Shown: positions 1 to 8,951, counted from the first letter of the stretch. The stretch is 64,000 nt of DNA from CADCTM01 sp049671305 (GCA_049671305.1 JBATUR010000052.1:22932-86931), one strand, 5' to 3'. Numbers and translations: made by a program. The notes: generated by a model from the sequence alone, not told the origin.

Positions 1-2
1 CT

Positions 3-212
3 AATAAGCTTTTTCGTAGAGATCAAATTTGGTTTACTGAAAAGACTAGATATGGTGCAACAGATTTGTACTCTTTAGCAGAATATAAAATACCGGATGA
101 GGCATCATTAGTCAGAAATGATGCCTCATTTGAGAGTGACTATATTAAAGGTAGATATGGTGCAATTCCCTATATCGGAAATTTGAACAATCTGCTGGCA
201 TCTCATGGCTAA
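3..212 (+). CDS. AAA-family ATPase, C-terminal fragment (RloA/AbiL-like)
   Basis: This is the last 69 codons of a gene that begins left of the window; the frame is open from base 3 to the TAA at 210-212. The fragment contains RRDQIWFTEKTRYGATDLYS and ends with a GRYGAIP-like motif. These are typical of the C-terminal region of the AAA ATPases (AAA15/RloA type) that precede RloB genes. Its last 8 bases overlap the ATG of the next gene, so the two are probably translationally coupled. The family predicts an ATPase sensor or motor working with the RloB nuclease-like partner. The Walker motifs lie outside the window, so completeness cannot be judged. Confidence 0.75.
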   Translation, partial: NKLFRRDQIWFTEKTRYGATDLYSLAEYKIPDEASLVRNDASFESDYIKGRYGAIPYIGNLNNLLASHG

Positions 213-810
213 AAGAAAGGTCAACTCCCGTGGATATTCAGAGAGAAAGGTTAATATCAGGGAACTTAGACAAAGGTTTTTGATTGTGTGTGAAGGAGAG
301 AAAACTGAACCAAATTATTTTAGACGTTTTCGGGTTCCTAAGAATGTTGCTGAAATAAACATACAGGGTTTAGGAGAAAATCCGAGTAAGTTAGTGAAGA
401 GTGCCAAAGAACTGAAAATACAAGAAGAATATGATCAAGTTTGGTGTGTTTTTGATCGTGATGATTGGACTGTAGAGGATTTTAATAATGCCATTAAGAA
501 TGCTGAGGAGCAAGGATTTCGAGTAGCTTATTCTAATGAAGCTTTTGAATTATGGTATGTGCTGCATTTTGAATATCTAAATACTGGCATTCCTAGAAGT
601 AAATATTTTTCTAAGTTGACTTCTTTACTAGGAAAAAATTATCAGAAAAATAGCGAAATGCTCTATGATGATCTATTGGAAAAGCAGTCTGTCGCGATTA
701 GGAATGCAGAAAAACTTATTAACTCATATGAACCTCGTACTCCAGTTTATGACAATCCATGCACAACAGTGCATCTGTTAGTGCAAGAACTCAATAAATT
801 CATTTCATGA
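205..810 (+). CDS. rloB: RloB-like protein (Toprim-like, probable defence effector)
   Basis: The 201-residue protein matches the RloB family in length and motifs. It has a conserved acidic strand VCEGEKTE around Glu30, then VFDRDD with Asp84, Asp86 and Asp87, and SNEAFELW near 110-117. This Glu plus DxD layout is Toprim-like and suggests a metal-dependent nuclease. Basic residues dominate the N-terminus. The gene overlaps the preceding AAA ATPase fragment by 8 bases. AAA ATPase plus RloB pairs occur inside type I restriction loci and as AbiL-type abortive-infection systems, so a phage-defence role is likely. The function here is inferred from family and context. Confidence 0.8.
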   Translation: MAKRKVNSRGYSERKVNIRELRQRFLIVCEGEKTEPNYFRRFRVPKNVAEINIQGLGENPSKLVKSAKELKIQEEYDQVWCVFDRDDWTVEDFNNAIKNAEEQGFRVAYSNEAFELWYVLHFEYLNTGIPRSKYFSKLTSLLGKNYQKNSEMLYDDLLEKQSVAIRNAEKLINSYEPRTPVYDNPCTTVHLLVQELNKFIS

Positions 811-838
811 GTACACTTATTGAGAGAAAAATGTAAAA

Positions 839-1129
839 ATGTCCCTGAATATAAACGATATTAGTGACAATTCCCATCTCATACCAGAAACCAAGGAATG
901 GTTAAAACAAATATCGACTCCAAATCGAGCCTTTGAAGAACTAGTTGCCAAAATCGCAGTACTTGAAGAAGAACTAGAAATCTCACAAGAGCAAGTACAA
1001 ACTCTCAAAAAAGAACTTGTTGCCGAACAGCAAAAAGTAGAAAATTACCAAGAAGAATTAGAAGCTTGTCATCAAGAAATGGCAGCTTTAAACCAAGAGC
1101 TACTCAATTATCATTCAGATGGCACTTAA
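839..1129 (+). CDS. small coiled-coil protein, unknown function
   Basis: The 96-residue product is acidic. From about residue 35 to the end it is one long heptad-rich helix, full of Glu, Gln, Leu and Lys, so it is almost certainly a coiled coil. The first 34 residues look like a short globular or disordered cap. It starts 28 bases after the rloB stop and runs in the same direction, so it could be co-transcribed with the defence pair, but no known RloB partner resembles it. It could equally be an independent structural protein. No function is assigned. Confidence 0.55.
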   Translation: MSLNINDISDNSHLIPETKEWLKQISTPNRAFEELVAKIAVLEEELEISQEQVQTLKKELVAEQQKVENYQEELEACHQEMAALNQELLNYHSDGT

Positions 1130-1250
1130 AATCAAAATAACTGCCAAATTTTGCTCAATTACTCTGAAAAACTGCGAGACTTGGCACAATGTTTTGTATG
1201 TCCTCAATTTGGGTTAAGCAACCAGCTTTGACCGTGACTTGTCGTTAATC

Positions 1251-2870
1251 ATGAAAAATTTTAAGCGCTTTTTGCCGTTATTTTCCTTACTTTTACCATT
1301 AAGCGGCGGCATCTTGATGGGACTGACACCCGCCCCCTATCAAGCTTGGTCTTTAGCGTGGGTGGCTTTAGTTCCCTTATGGTTTTCGGTAGTCAGAAGT
1401 CAGAGTTTGCGTCAAAGTGCCTTAAACGGTTTTGTTTGGGGTATAGGATACCACGGTTTAGCGCTATTTTGGATCACCGGCGTTCATCCGATGACCTGGA
1501 TGGGAGTACCGTGGTTGGCGAGTTTAGCGATCGCTATTTTCTGCTTAGTTGCCCTTACCCTCTGCGGCGCCGTCTTAGTTGCTACTTGGTCTTTCGGTTT
1601 CTCTTGGCTCTCAAAAGCTCCAATTAAACAAAAACCCAAAATCAGCGCCTTGGTGCGCGTTCTCATTGGTACAGCCCTCTGGTGTGGCTTAGAAGGAGTT
1701 TGGAGTGCAGGTCCATTGTGGTGGACTTCCCTTTCTTATACCCAAAGTCCTCATAACTTGGTGATTTTACACTTAGGTCAGCTATCGGGACCCTCAACAG
1801 TTACAGCCGCTATTGTGGCAGTTAATGGTTTGCTTGCCGAAGCTTGCATAAGCTATTTACTTTTCAAAACTGAGCCAGAAATCAAAGCTAAAACCGCATC
1901 TATTATTTATTTAACTACAGCAATTACGCTACTTATTAGCTTACATCTAATTGGTTTTAGCTTATATAATCGTCCTTTAATTCAGCCTGCGACAACAGCC
2001 TTAAAAGTCGGAATTATTCAAGGCAATATCGGCAACGATATTAAACTATTTACTCAAGGCAAAAATATTGCTCTCGAAAACTATACCAAAGGTTACAAAC
2101 AATTAGCCGATTTAGGTATTGATGCCGTTTTAACACCAGAAACCGCCTTACCGTTTTATTGGGATGTCCTCAAACAGACAAACTTCTATGCAGCAATTTT
2201 AGAAAAAGGCGTTGTTGCTTGGGTAGGCGCTTATGGAGAACAGGGAAACAGTTATACCAATAGCTTATTTACAATTACAGGTAAAGGCGAAATAGAGAGT
2301 GAATATGACAAAGTAAAATTAGTGCCATTGGGTGAATATATTCCTTTTGAACCTATTTTAGGCAAGATTATTGACCGACTTTCACCATTAGATGCCCATT
2401 TGGCAGCAGGTAATCCAAATCAACTATTTGATACCCCTTTTGGTCGAGCAATTGTGGGAATTTGTTATGAGTCAGCATTTGCTGAACATTTTCGGCGTCA
2501 GGCAGCGCGTGGTGGTCAATTTATCCTTACCGCTTCAAATAATGCCCACTATAGTCAAGTGATGCCCGCCCAGCATCATGCTCAGGATGTGATGCGGGCA
2601 GTGGAAACTGATCGATGGGCAGCGAGGGCAACTAATACAGGCTATTCTGGCATTGTAGACCCCCACGGCAGAACGATTTGGATTTCTGGAATTAATACTT
2701 ATGAAGTTCACGCCGCAACCATTTATCGACGGCAAACAAAAACACTTTATGTAAGTTGGGGAGACTGGTTGACGCCTGTTTTATTATTTTTGGCTAGCTT
2801 ATTGTGGTTTGTGCAAAAAATAAAAGTAAAAATCGGGAATGCGAGAGCTTACCGTGGTAGTTCCATGTAG
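1251..2870 (+). CDS. lnt: apolipoprotein N-acyltransferase
   Basis: Lnt transfers a third acyl chain to the N-terminal cysteine of lipoproteins in the cytoplasmic membrane. The N-terminal half has several hydrophobic segments (residues about 8-245), followed by a carbon-nitrogen hydrolase domain. The Glu-Lys-Cys triad is visible in LTPETALPF, YDKVKLVPLGEYIPF and VGICYESAF. At 539 residues the length is normal. I chose the ATG at 1251, giving MKNFKRFLPLF, over an in-frame TTG at 1239. The lipoprotein diacylglyceryl transferase gene lgt lies 17 kb away, so the two maturation steps are not in one operon. Confidence 0.93.
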   Translation: MKNFKRFLPLFSLLLPLSGGILMGLTPAPYQAWSLAWVALVPLWFSVVRSQSLRQSALNGFVWGIGYHGLALFWITGVHPMTWMGVPWLASLAIAIFCLVALTLCGAVLVATWSFGFSWLSKAPIKQKPKISALVRVLIGTALWCGLEGVWSAGPLWWTSLSYTQSPHNLVILHLGQLSGPSTVTAAIVAVNGLLAEACISYLLFKTEPEIKAKTASIIYLTTAITLLISLHLIGFSLYNRPLIQPATTALKVGIIQGNIGNDIKLFTQGKNIALENYTKGYKQLADLGIDAVLTPETALPFYWDVLKQTNFYAAILEKGVVAWVGAYGEQGNSYTNSLFTITGKGEIESEYDKVKLVPLGEYIPFEPILGKIIDRLSPLDAHLAAGNPNQLFDTPFGRAIVGICYESAFAEHFRRQAARGGQFILTASNNAHYSQVMPAQHHAQDVMRAVETDRWAARATNTGYSGIVDPHGRTIWISGINTYEVHAATIYRRQTKTLYVSWGDWLTPVLLFLASLLWFVQKIKVKIGNARAYRGSSM

Positions 2871-2903
2871 TTCTTAAACAGTTATAAGTACTGGAGCAGC
2901 AAA

Positions 2904-3239
2904 ATGTCTGACTTAAATCAAGGGAAACTTTTGTCCGCCTTATGTCATGGCGCAATTTTTTTGAGTTGGACGCTTTTTTCGGTTGGGATACCATTAGTGA
3001 TTTTATTTACAACCGAGGATTCAGTTGTCAAAGCAAACGCCAAAGAAGCGATCAATTTCCACATCAACGCTTATATTTATACCCTTGTCTTTGTTGCGTT
3101 AATCCCTCTCCTGATTGGGTTTCCGTTGTTGATTGGGTTGGGAATTGCGAGTTTTATCCTGCCGATTATGGCACTAGTCAAGATTGTGGACAATCCTAGC
3201 CAGCCCTACCGTTATCCGTTTATTTTCCGCTTGATTTAG
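2904..3239 (+). CDS. DUF4870 domain membrane protein
   Basis: The 111-residue protein has the DUF4870 pattern: LSALCHGAIFLSW at the start, a charged turn with the NAKEAINFHINAYIY motif in the middle, and three hydrophobic segments at about 10-33, 49-70 and 72-95. It lies 33 bases after lnt on the same strand and may be transcribed with it. The family is widespread and its function unknown. It ends 8 bases before the convergent DUF212 gene. Confidence 0.75.
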   Translation: MSDLNQGKLLSALCHGAIFLSWTLFSVGIPLVILFTTEDSVVKANAKEAINFHINAYIYTLVFVALIPLLIGFPLLIGLGIASFILPIMALVKIVDNPSQPYRYPFIFRLI

Positions 3240-3247
3240 CCCAGCTT

Positions 3248-3703
3248 TTAATAAGAAGGAGCAGCGATACAAGAAATGGCAATGCCCAAAATTAAGCCAA
3301 CAATAACTTGCACAGGTGTATGTCCCAGTAATTCCTTCAAACGGTCTTCATTAAACTGTTTGCCTTCACTAAATAACTCATCAATAATTTGATTGAGAAT
3401 ACGTGCTTGCTTGCCTGCAGCTTGACGCACACCAGCGGCATCATACATAACAATAACCGCAAAAATTAAAGCGATCGCAAACTCTGGAGAATCCCAGCCC
3501 AAAGTTTGCCCAACACCCGTTGCCAAAGCTGCCACAAAAGCCGAGTGAGCACTAGGCATTCCGCCAGTTGTTACCAAAACCCGAAGATTAAACTTACGAT
3601 TTTTTGTGAGTTCAAAAACTAGTTTGGAGAGTTGAGCCACCAAACAAGCAATCAGCGCAACCAGCAGTACCTGGTTGTTTAATATAGTGCCGAAGTCCCG
3701 CAT
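3248..3703 (-). CDS. divergent PAP2 family membrane protein (DUF212)
   Basis: The 151-residue protein matches the DUF212/YuiD family, distant relatives of PAP2 phosphatases. It has TGGMPSAHSAFVAAL at about residues 46-60, the SxH phosphatase-like motif, and a C-terminal LGHTPVQVIVGLILG segment. About three membrane helices are visible. It is the last of a minus-strand run folD-crtE-DUF212, an order I recall from other cyanobacteria, which hints at a role with isoprenoid diphosphates. That link is inference. The 95-base gap to crtE contains a GTTGGTTGT/ACAACCAAC inverted repeat. Confidence 0.85.
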   Translation of the reverse strand: MRDFGTILNNQVLLVALIACLVAQLSKLVFELTKNRKFNLRVLVTTGGMPSAHSAFVAALATGVGQTLGWDSPEFAIALIFAVIVMYDAAGVRQAAGKQARILNQIIDELFSEGKQFNEDRLKELLGHTPVQVIVGLILGIAISCIAAPSY

Positions 3704-3798
3704 AGTTTTGTAAAGAAAAGTGTTATGGGTAAATCAGTTTTAGTTGGTTGTAGTTGTTAGTTTAGTAAAAGGTATGAGCCAACAACCAACAACCAACC

Positions 3799-4728
3799 TT
3801 AATGTGTACGCGCTGTAATATAATCAGCGATCGCACTTAGTGCCTGGGCTTTGTCGCCAAAAGGAGCCAATTCAGTTTTTGCCGCCTCAATTAACTCTTT
3901 TGCCTTAGCTTTGGAGCCATCAATACCCCAAAGGCTAGGATAAGTTACCTTTTTTGCCAACAAATCTTTGCCTGCCGTTTTGCCTAATTCCTCCTGAGTT
4001 GCCGTAATATCCAAGACATCATCAACAATTTGAAACGCCAAGCCAATATTTTGAGCATAGCGAGACAACCTGCCTTGATCTGCCTCATTCACCCCGGCTA
4101 AAATTCCCCCACAAACTACACAAGCTTCTAACAATGCCCCGGTTTTGTGAGTATGAATAAAATTCAGAGTATCTTCTTTGACATCAGTTCGTCCTTCTGA
4201 TTCCAAATCCAGCACCTGACCACCAACTAAACCTGATGCTCCCACAGCGCGACCCAACCTGACAATCACCTGCACAACTTGTGGTGCTGGGACATCAATC
4301 GTTTTTGCCGCCACATACTCAAAGGCATAAGCCAATAAGCCATCACCCGCCAAAATGGCAATATCATCACCATAAACCTTATGGTTGGTCAGTTTGCCTC
4401 GGCGGTAGTCGTCGTTATCCATTGCCGGTAAATCATCATGAATTAACGACATGGTGTGAATCATTTCCAAAGCACAAGCCGTCGGCATTGCCATTTCGAT
4501 TGTGCCACCTGCGAGTTCACAAGTCGCAAGGCAAAGTATGGGACGCAAACGCTTACCTCCAGCCAGGAGAGAATAGCGCATTGCTTCATAAATCTTTTCG
4601 GGATACATCGGCGGCAGGGAAAGGTCTAGAGCCGCCTCTACCTGAGCCTGCCGCCCTTTTAAGTACTTTAATAAATCGAAAACTGGGGATTCCCCTTGAG
4701 GGGCAGGTCGCCCATCCGTCGCTACCAT
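3799..4728 (-). CDS. crtE: geranylgeranyl diphosphate synthase
   Basis: The enzyme condenses isopentenyl diphosphate to give C20 geranylgeranyl diphosphate for carotenoids, chlorophyll and quinones. The 309-residue protein shows the first aspartate-rich motif LIHDDLPAMDND, the second motif FQIVDDVLD, and the GGKRLRP substrate-binding motif. The length is normal for cyanobacterial CrtE. It sits 57 bases downstream of folD on the same strand, so a common transcript is likely. Confidence 0.93.
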   Translation of the reverse strand: MVATDGRPAPQGESPVFDLLKYLKGRQAQVEAALDLSLPPMYPEKIYEAMRYSLLAGGKRLRPILCLATCELAGGTIEMAMPTACALEMIHTMSLIHDDLPAMDNDDYRRGKLTNHKVYGDDIAILAGDGLLAYAFEYVAAKTIDVPAPQVVQVIVRLGRAVGASGLVGGQVLDLESEGRTDVKEDTLNFIHTHKTGALLEACVVCGGILAGVNEADQGRLSRYAQNIGLAFQIVDDVLDITATQEELGKTAGKDLLAKKVTYPSLWGIDGSKAKAKELIEAAKTELAPFGDKAQALSAIADYITARTH

Positions 4729-4785
4729 GCCTTAATTCCTTGATCTTATTGTTATGTCTTACCAATTCTACGAGGCGTTGGCGTC

Positions 4786-5661
4786 TTATGAGAGGGCTTT
4801 AGTATAGCTGAGTACGGTATTGTTTAGTAACATCGCCACAGTCATTGCTCCAACTCCACCAGGAACCGGGGTTAAAAATTGGGCAACTTCTCGCACAGCA
4901 TCAAAGTCAACGTCCCCCACCAAGCGGGATGCACCGTTTTGATCAGTAACGCGATTTATCCCCACATCAATCACCACCGCTTGGGGTTTTACCCAATCTG
5001 CAGTAACTAATTGAGGGCGTCCGACTGCAGCAATCAAAATATCAGCGCTACGGGCAATCTCCGCCAGATCAGGCGTCCTGGAATGGGCAACGGTTACCGT
5101 GGCATCGGCTTCTAGCAGCATCAACGCTAGGGGCTTTCCCACTAAAATGCTGCGTCCCACTACTACGGCGGTTTTGCCTTTGACTTCAATTTGATATTCC
5201 CGCAACAGACGCATGACGCCTGCTGGCGTACAACTACGCAAGCCTGTCTCCCCCCGCACCAAACGCCCTAGATTAACTGGATGCAAGCCGTCAGCGTCTT
5301 TATCTGGATCAATTTGATGCAGTAGTGGTACAGCGTCTAAATGCTCTGGTAGGGGCAGTTGGACGAGAATGCCATCAACTCGCTGATCTTCATTTAAAGC
5401 TTGAATGGTTTGGGAAAGTTCCTCTTGGCTGGTGTTGGTGGGAAAATGACGACCAAATGAGGCGATACCAACTTTGGCACAGGCACGCTCTTTGTTGCGG
5501 ACATAGGCAGCGCTGGCTGGGTTATCGCCTACCATCAGTACGGCTAAACCGGGCGGGCGTCCATTTGTCAAGAGCAATTGTTGAACTTGCCCAGCAAGTT
5601 GGGACTGAATACGTTGAGCGAGGGCTTTGCCATCTAGTAGTTGGGCAGAATTTGAGTGCAT
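4786..5661 (-). CDS. folD: bifunctional methylenetetrahydrofolate dehydrogenase/cyclohydrolase
   Basis: FolD interconverts 5,10-methylene-, methenyl- and 10-formyl-tetrahydrofolate in the cytosol. The 291-residue protein has the family signatures: YVRNKERACAKVGI with the catalytic-region lysine, QLPLPEHLD, VGRSILVGKPLALML for nucleotide binding, and the C-terminal PVPGGVGAMTVAML. It heads the folD-crtE-DUF212 run. Confidence 0.95.
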   Translation of the reverse strand: MHSNSAQLLDGKALAQRIQSQLAGQVQQLLLTNGRPPGLAVLMVGDNPASAAYVRNKERACAKVGIASFGRHFPTNTSQEELSQTIQALNEDQRVDGILVQLPLPEHLDAVPLLHQIDPDKDADGLHPVNLGRLVRGETGLRSCTPAGVMRLLREYQIEVKGKTAVVVGRSILVGKPLALMLLEADATVTVAHSRTPDLAEIARSADILIAAVGRPQLVTADWVKPQAVVIDVGINRVTDQNGASRLVGDVDFDAVREVAQFLTPVPGGVGAMTVAMLLNNTVLSYTKALS

Positions 5662-5904
5662 TTTTGGGGGAACCTCTGGCTTCTTCGATTTTGTGTCTTC
5701 TAAGTAAGAACAGTTAGACCATAAACGATAACTGTTTTGTTGTCTTCAGCTTTTTGCTAAAAACATTTCAGGTTTAGATTCTGCTAGAGGGCGTTTAAAA
5801 GACGATTTTGGCTTAAATCAAGGCTAAATCGTAGTTCGAGCTTTTCAATCTTGAGATGTCCACGTTATAACCATAACCATGTAAGCGTAATAGTTTTAAT
5901 AGTT

Positions 5905-6369
5905 ATGGCAAGGCAACAGAGAGTTTTGGAAGGTCTTCCTTTTTGGTTAACTAAAGGCAGGCAATCATCAAAAATATTTTACTTTTTACCGTGCTTTTTC
6001 CTGTTTGGGGCAGGAATTGTTGGTTGTAATGGCTCACCTTTAGGAATTGGTGGAATTAATCTGAGCCAACTGGGGGTAAATATTACCAAAATTAGTGATA
6101 TTAAAGGTAATAAGCAGGGTACGGTGTATCTACAAGGTCAAGTTGCGACTCGTGCACCGTTTTTGGAGGCGGGTGCTTATGAATTGCAAGATGCTACAGG
6201 TGGGATTTGGGTAGTAACTAAGCAAACTGTGCCTAATGTGGGTGATCAAGTTGTGATTAAAGGTCAATTACAATTTCAAAGTGTGCCTGTTAAGGGACAA
6301 GAATTGGGGGAAGTTTTTGTGCAACAAGAGCAAGAATTATCGCGCCAAGCGGCACCAAATAAAGGATAA
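5905..6369 (+). CDS. predicted lipoprotein with an OB-like domain
   Basis: I chose the ATG at 5905 (154 residues) over a TTG 54 bases upstream. A hydrophobic stretch ends in a lipobox-like IVGC, so the mature protein is probably a lipid-anchored exported protein. The rest is a beta-rich domain with GTVYLQGQV, YELQDATGGIWV and GDQVVIKGQL, resembling the small OB-fold (tRNA_anti-like or YgiW-like) domains. A NUDIX hydrolase gene starts 9 bases after its stop, suggesting one transcript although the products probably act in different compartments. No function is assigned. Confidence 0.65.
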   Translation: MARQQRVLEGLPFWLTKGRQSSKIFYFLPCFFLFGAGIVGCNGSPLGIGGINLSQLGVNITKISDIKGNKQGTVYLQGQVATRAPFLEAGAYELQDATGGIWVVTKQTVPNVGDQVVIKGQLQFQSVPVKGQELGEVFVQQEQELSRQAAPNKG

Positions 6370-6378
6370 AGGCAATTT

Positions 6379-6807
6379 ATGACTGAGCAAAAAGTGGAAG
6401 TTGCGATCGCTATTCTCCACACTGCTGACCGCTTTTTGATGCAGCTACGAGATAATATTCCGGGAATTATTTACCCTGGTTGTTGGGGCTTTTTTGGCGG
6501 TCATCTCGATCCTGGTGAGACGCCAGAAGCTGCCGTTAAACGGGAACTATTGGAAGAAATTGGCTATCTACCCCCGGTTATTTCTGAGTTTCGTTGTTAT
6601 TCTGACTCGGATGTAATTCGTCATGTTTTCCAAGCTCCTTTAACGGTAGAACTGGAGCAATTAGTGTTAGGAGAAGGTTGGGATTTGGGATTATTAACAG
6701 CTCAAGAAATTAGTAAAGGTGAATCTTATTCTGCTGTGGCTGGAGTGCGACCTTTGGGGCGTCCTCATCAACAAATTTTGCTGGATTTTATTGAGCAAAA
6801 GCGCTAA
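6379..6807 (+). CDS. NUDIX hydrolase
   Basis: The 142-residue protein has a complete Nudix box, from GGHLDPGETPEAAVKREL through LEEIGY. It contains the REXXEE metal-binding core, so it should hydrolyse a nucleoside-diphosphate-linked substrate. The N-terminal part VAIAILHTADRFLMQLRD and the mutator-type fold fit the family. The substrate cannot be told from sequence. It follows the lipoprotein gene by 9 bases. Confidence 0.88.
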   Translation: MTEQKVEVAIAILHTADRFLMQLRDNIPGIIYPGCWGFFGGHLDPGETPEAAVKRELLEEIGYLPPVISEFRCYSDSDVIRHVFQAPLTVELEQLVLGEGWDLGLLTAQEISKGESYSAVAGVRPLGRPHQQILLDFIEQKR

Positions 6808-7057
6808 TCTTTTTTCTATAATTGGTTTTTAAAGCATATTAAAAATGATAATTTTACTGAGAATATGTTGCTATAACAAATTGCCAGAAAACTAGTGATG
6901 GGATACCATATTTTAAGTTAAAAGTTGTCCTCTAGCTACCTGAAAGAGTGAAAGAACCAAAAAGATAAAATTACACAGAATTAATAAATGATGGCTTTGT
7001 TTTAAAGAAAGCATCAAATTATCATATAATACCAATCTTGTTGTTGCAAAAAATCTA

Positions 7058-8299
7058 ATGAACAGGAAAATTAAAACCTGCTTCATCTATTTCTTATCTC
7101 TTATTATGGTAGTCCTGATTTTAAGGACACCTCAACCTGTGAACACAAATCAGCCAACACCCTCAGCTTCAACTGAGATACGCGGCGTTTGGCTAACTAA
7201 TGTTGCTAGTCCTGTCCTTTTTATCCCTTGGCGAGTCAACAGAGCGCTTCAGCAGTTGTCTGAGATGAATTTTAATACCGTCTATCCTGTAGTTTGGAAC
7301 CGGGGACATACTTTTTATCCTAGCGCCGTTGCCAAAAAATTTACAGGTCGCGCTCAAGATAGATTACTAGAATTATTAAGATTTGGGCAAGATGTTTTGG
7401 CAGTAATTGTTAAGCAGGGAAACCAGAAAAAATTGAGAGTTATACCTTGGTTTGAGTATGGTTTCATGACACCGCCTAATTCACAATTAGCACGCCAGCA
7501 TCTAGACTGGATTTCGGTACGTCGAGACAGTACAAAAACCTTAAAAGAATTTCCAGATGAACAACCTAGCTTACAAAATGTACCAAAATTTATACGAAAA
7601 GGATTAGTAAGTCAACAAGTTTGGCTTAACCCACTTCATCCAGAAGTACAAACATTTATCCGTAACTTAATTGTGGAAGTGGTTACTAAATATGATGTGG
7701 CAGGAATTCAGCTTGATGATCATTTTGGCTTACCTGTGGAGTTAGGTTACGATGCTTTTACTGTTCAACTTTATCAAAAAGAACATCAAGGAAAAAGCCC
7801 TCCCGATGACCCACAAAATGAGGAATGGATGCGCTGGAGGGCTAATAAAATTAGTGATTTTATGCATCAGATTTTTAAAGCTGTGAAAGCCGTAAAACCG
7901 AATGCAATTGTGTCTTTATCTCCCAATTCTCAAGATTTTTCTTATCGCGCTTATTTGCAAGATTGGCAATATTGGGTGCAGCGGGGTTGGATAGAGGAAT
8001 TGGTTGTACAAGTTTATCGAGATGATTTAACAAGTTTTCTGGAGCAACTGTCACAACCTGCTCTTCAAGTAGCGCGTAGTCAAATTCCTGTAGGTGTGGG
8101 AATATTAACAGGAACCTGGAGTCGCCCGGTTGATATTGCTCAAATTAGTGAGCAAGTTCAAGCAGTACGCGATCGCGGTTTTGATGGTGTTTCTTTCTTT
8201 TACTGGGAGAGTTTGTGGGGCTACCTCGCGCCTGAGTCACCGCGCCAACGTCGCTCTAGTTTTCGTTCACTTTTTTCAGAGGAAGCTAAATCTAATTAA
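7058..8299 (+). CDS. secreted GH10-like glycosyl hydrolase (GHL10/DUF187)
   Basis: The 413-residue protein begins with a signal-anchor or signal peptide (residues about 7-24) and a Thr/Pro-rich linker. EIRGVWLTNVASPVLF is the start of the GHL10 family 10 glycosyl-hydrolase-like TIM barrel. Further family motifs are MNFNTVYPVVWNRGHTFYP, IQLDDHFGLP with paired aspartates near residue 222, VSLSPNSQ, and GFDGVSFFYWESLW near the C-terminus. The family acts on extracellular polysaccharide or peptidoglycan-related glycans; the true substrate is unknown. The 250 bases upstream are AT-rich and hold no gene. Confidence 0.85.
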   Translation: MNRKIKTCFIYFLSLIMVVLILRTPQPVNTNQPTPSASTEIRGVWLTNVASPVLFIPWRVNRALQQLSEMNFNTVYPVVWNRGHTFYPSAVAKKFTGRAQDRLLELLRFGQDVLAVIVKQGNQKKLRVIPWFEYGFMTPPNSQLARQHLDWISVRRDSTKTLKEFPDEQPSLQNVPKFIRKGLVSQQVWLNPLHPEVQTFIRNLIVEVVTKYDVAGIQLDDHFGLPVELGYDAFTVQLYQKEHQGKSPPDDPQNEEWMRWRANKISDFMHQIFKAVKAVKPNAIVSLSPNSQDFSYRAYLQDWQYWVQRGWIEELVVQVYRDDLTSFLEQLSQPALQVARSQIPVGVGILTGTWSRPVDIAQISEQVQAVRDRGFDGVSFFYWESLWGYLAPESPRQRRSSFRSLFSEEAKSN

Positions 8300-8354
8300 G
8301 ACTGATTTTTGAGCCATTTTCACTTTTGAAATATTATCAATATCTATCATAACT

Positions 8355-8951
8355 ATGCATGATATCTTCATCAAATTTATTAAAAATGAATACAGAATTT
8401 GGTTGCAGTGGGTATTAGTAACAACTGTCGGTTTTTTATTAAGTTTGTATTGGGTAGAAATCAGCCAAAGAAGTGATATTCGAGCCACAGACGGGGCAAT
8501 TGGCGGTATTGCTATTGGGTTAGCCCAGTGGCTTGTTTTAAAAGGACGTTTCTCGCCAACTGGTTGGTGGATTTTCGCTAGCATGATTAGCTGGGGCTTG
8601 CTGGGAGGCAGCCCTTTAGGTGCATTGGGTTGGGTTGCACCAAAATTTATGTCCATTCCTGTCAGAATCTTCTACGGCATAATTGAGGGCGCAATTACTG
8701 GAGTAATTATTGGAGTGGGGCAATGGTGGATTCTTAAAAACCATGTTAAACAGGCTTGGTTATGGATATTAGCAAGCATAGTTGGTTGGGTAATTGGACT
8801 TACTTTTGCCTGGGTAGTGGGAGCAGTTTTGCGTGAGTTGACAGGCGTTTTTTTTGGTGAGGTTGTGGGTTTGACTTTGGGATGGTTTATTGTTGCTGCA
8901 ATTACAGGAATTGCACTTTGTAGCTTGGCAAAAGAAGCCGCCCCAAATTAA
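8355..8951 (+). CDS. internally duplicated membrane protein
   Basis: The 198-residue protein is almost entirely hydrophobic. Two copies of a unit can be aligned: GGIAIGLAQWLVLKGRF with WWIFAS near residues 50-80, and ITGVIIGVGQWWILKNHV with WLWILAS near 115-140. Each unit has a Gly-zipper helix, a Gln-Trp pair and a second aromatic helix. A third, weaker copy, GEVVGLTLGWFIVAAITG, ends the protein. I recall similar QW-repeat membrane proteins in cyanobacteria but know no function. Six helices are likely. Confidence 0.65.
   Translation: MHDIFIKFIKNEYRIWLQWVLVTTVGFLLSLYWVEISQRSDIRATDGAIGGIAIGLAQWLVLKGRFSPTGWWIFASMISWGLLGGSPLGALGWVAPKFMSIPVRIFYGIIEGAITGVIIGVGQWWILKNHVKQAWLWILASIVGWVIGLTFAWVVGAVLRELTGVFFGEVVGLTLGWFIVAAITGIALCSLAKEAAPN

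Noticed and set aside
817..1008. 63-residue minus-strand frame opposite the coiled-coil gene
   Set aside because: It is a Ser/Cys-rich mirror of the coiled-coil codons and has no motif; it is a shadow frame.
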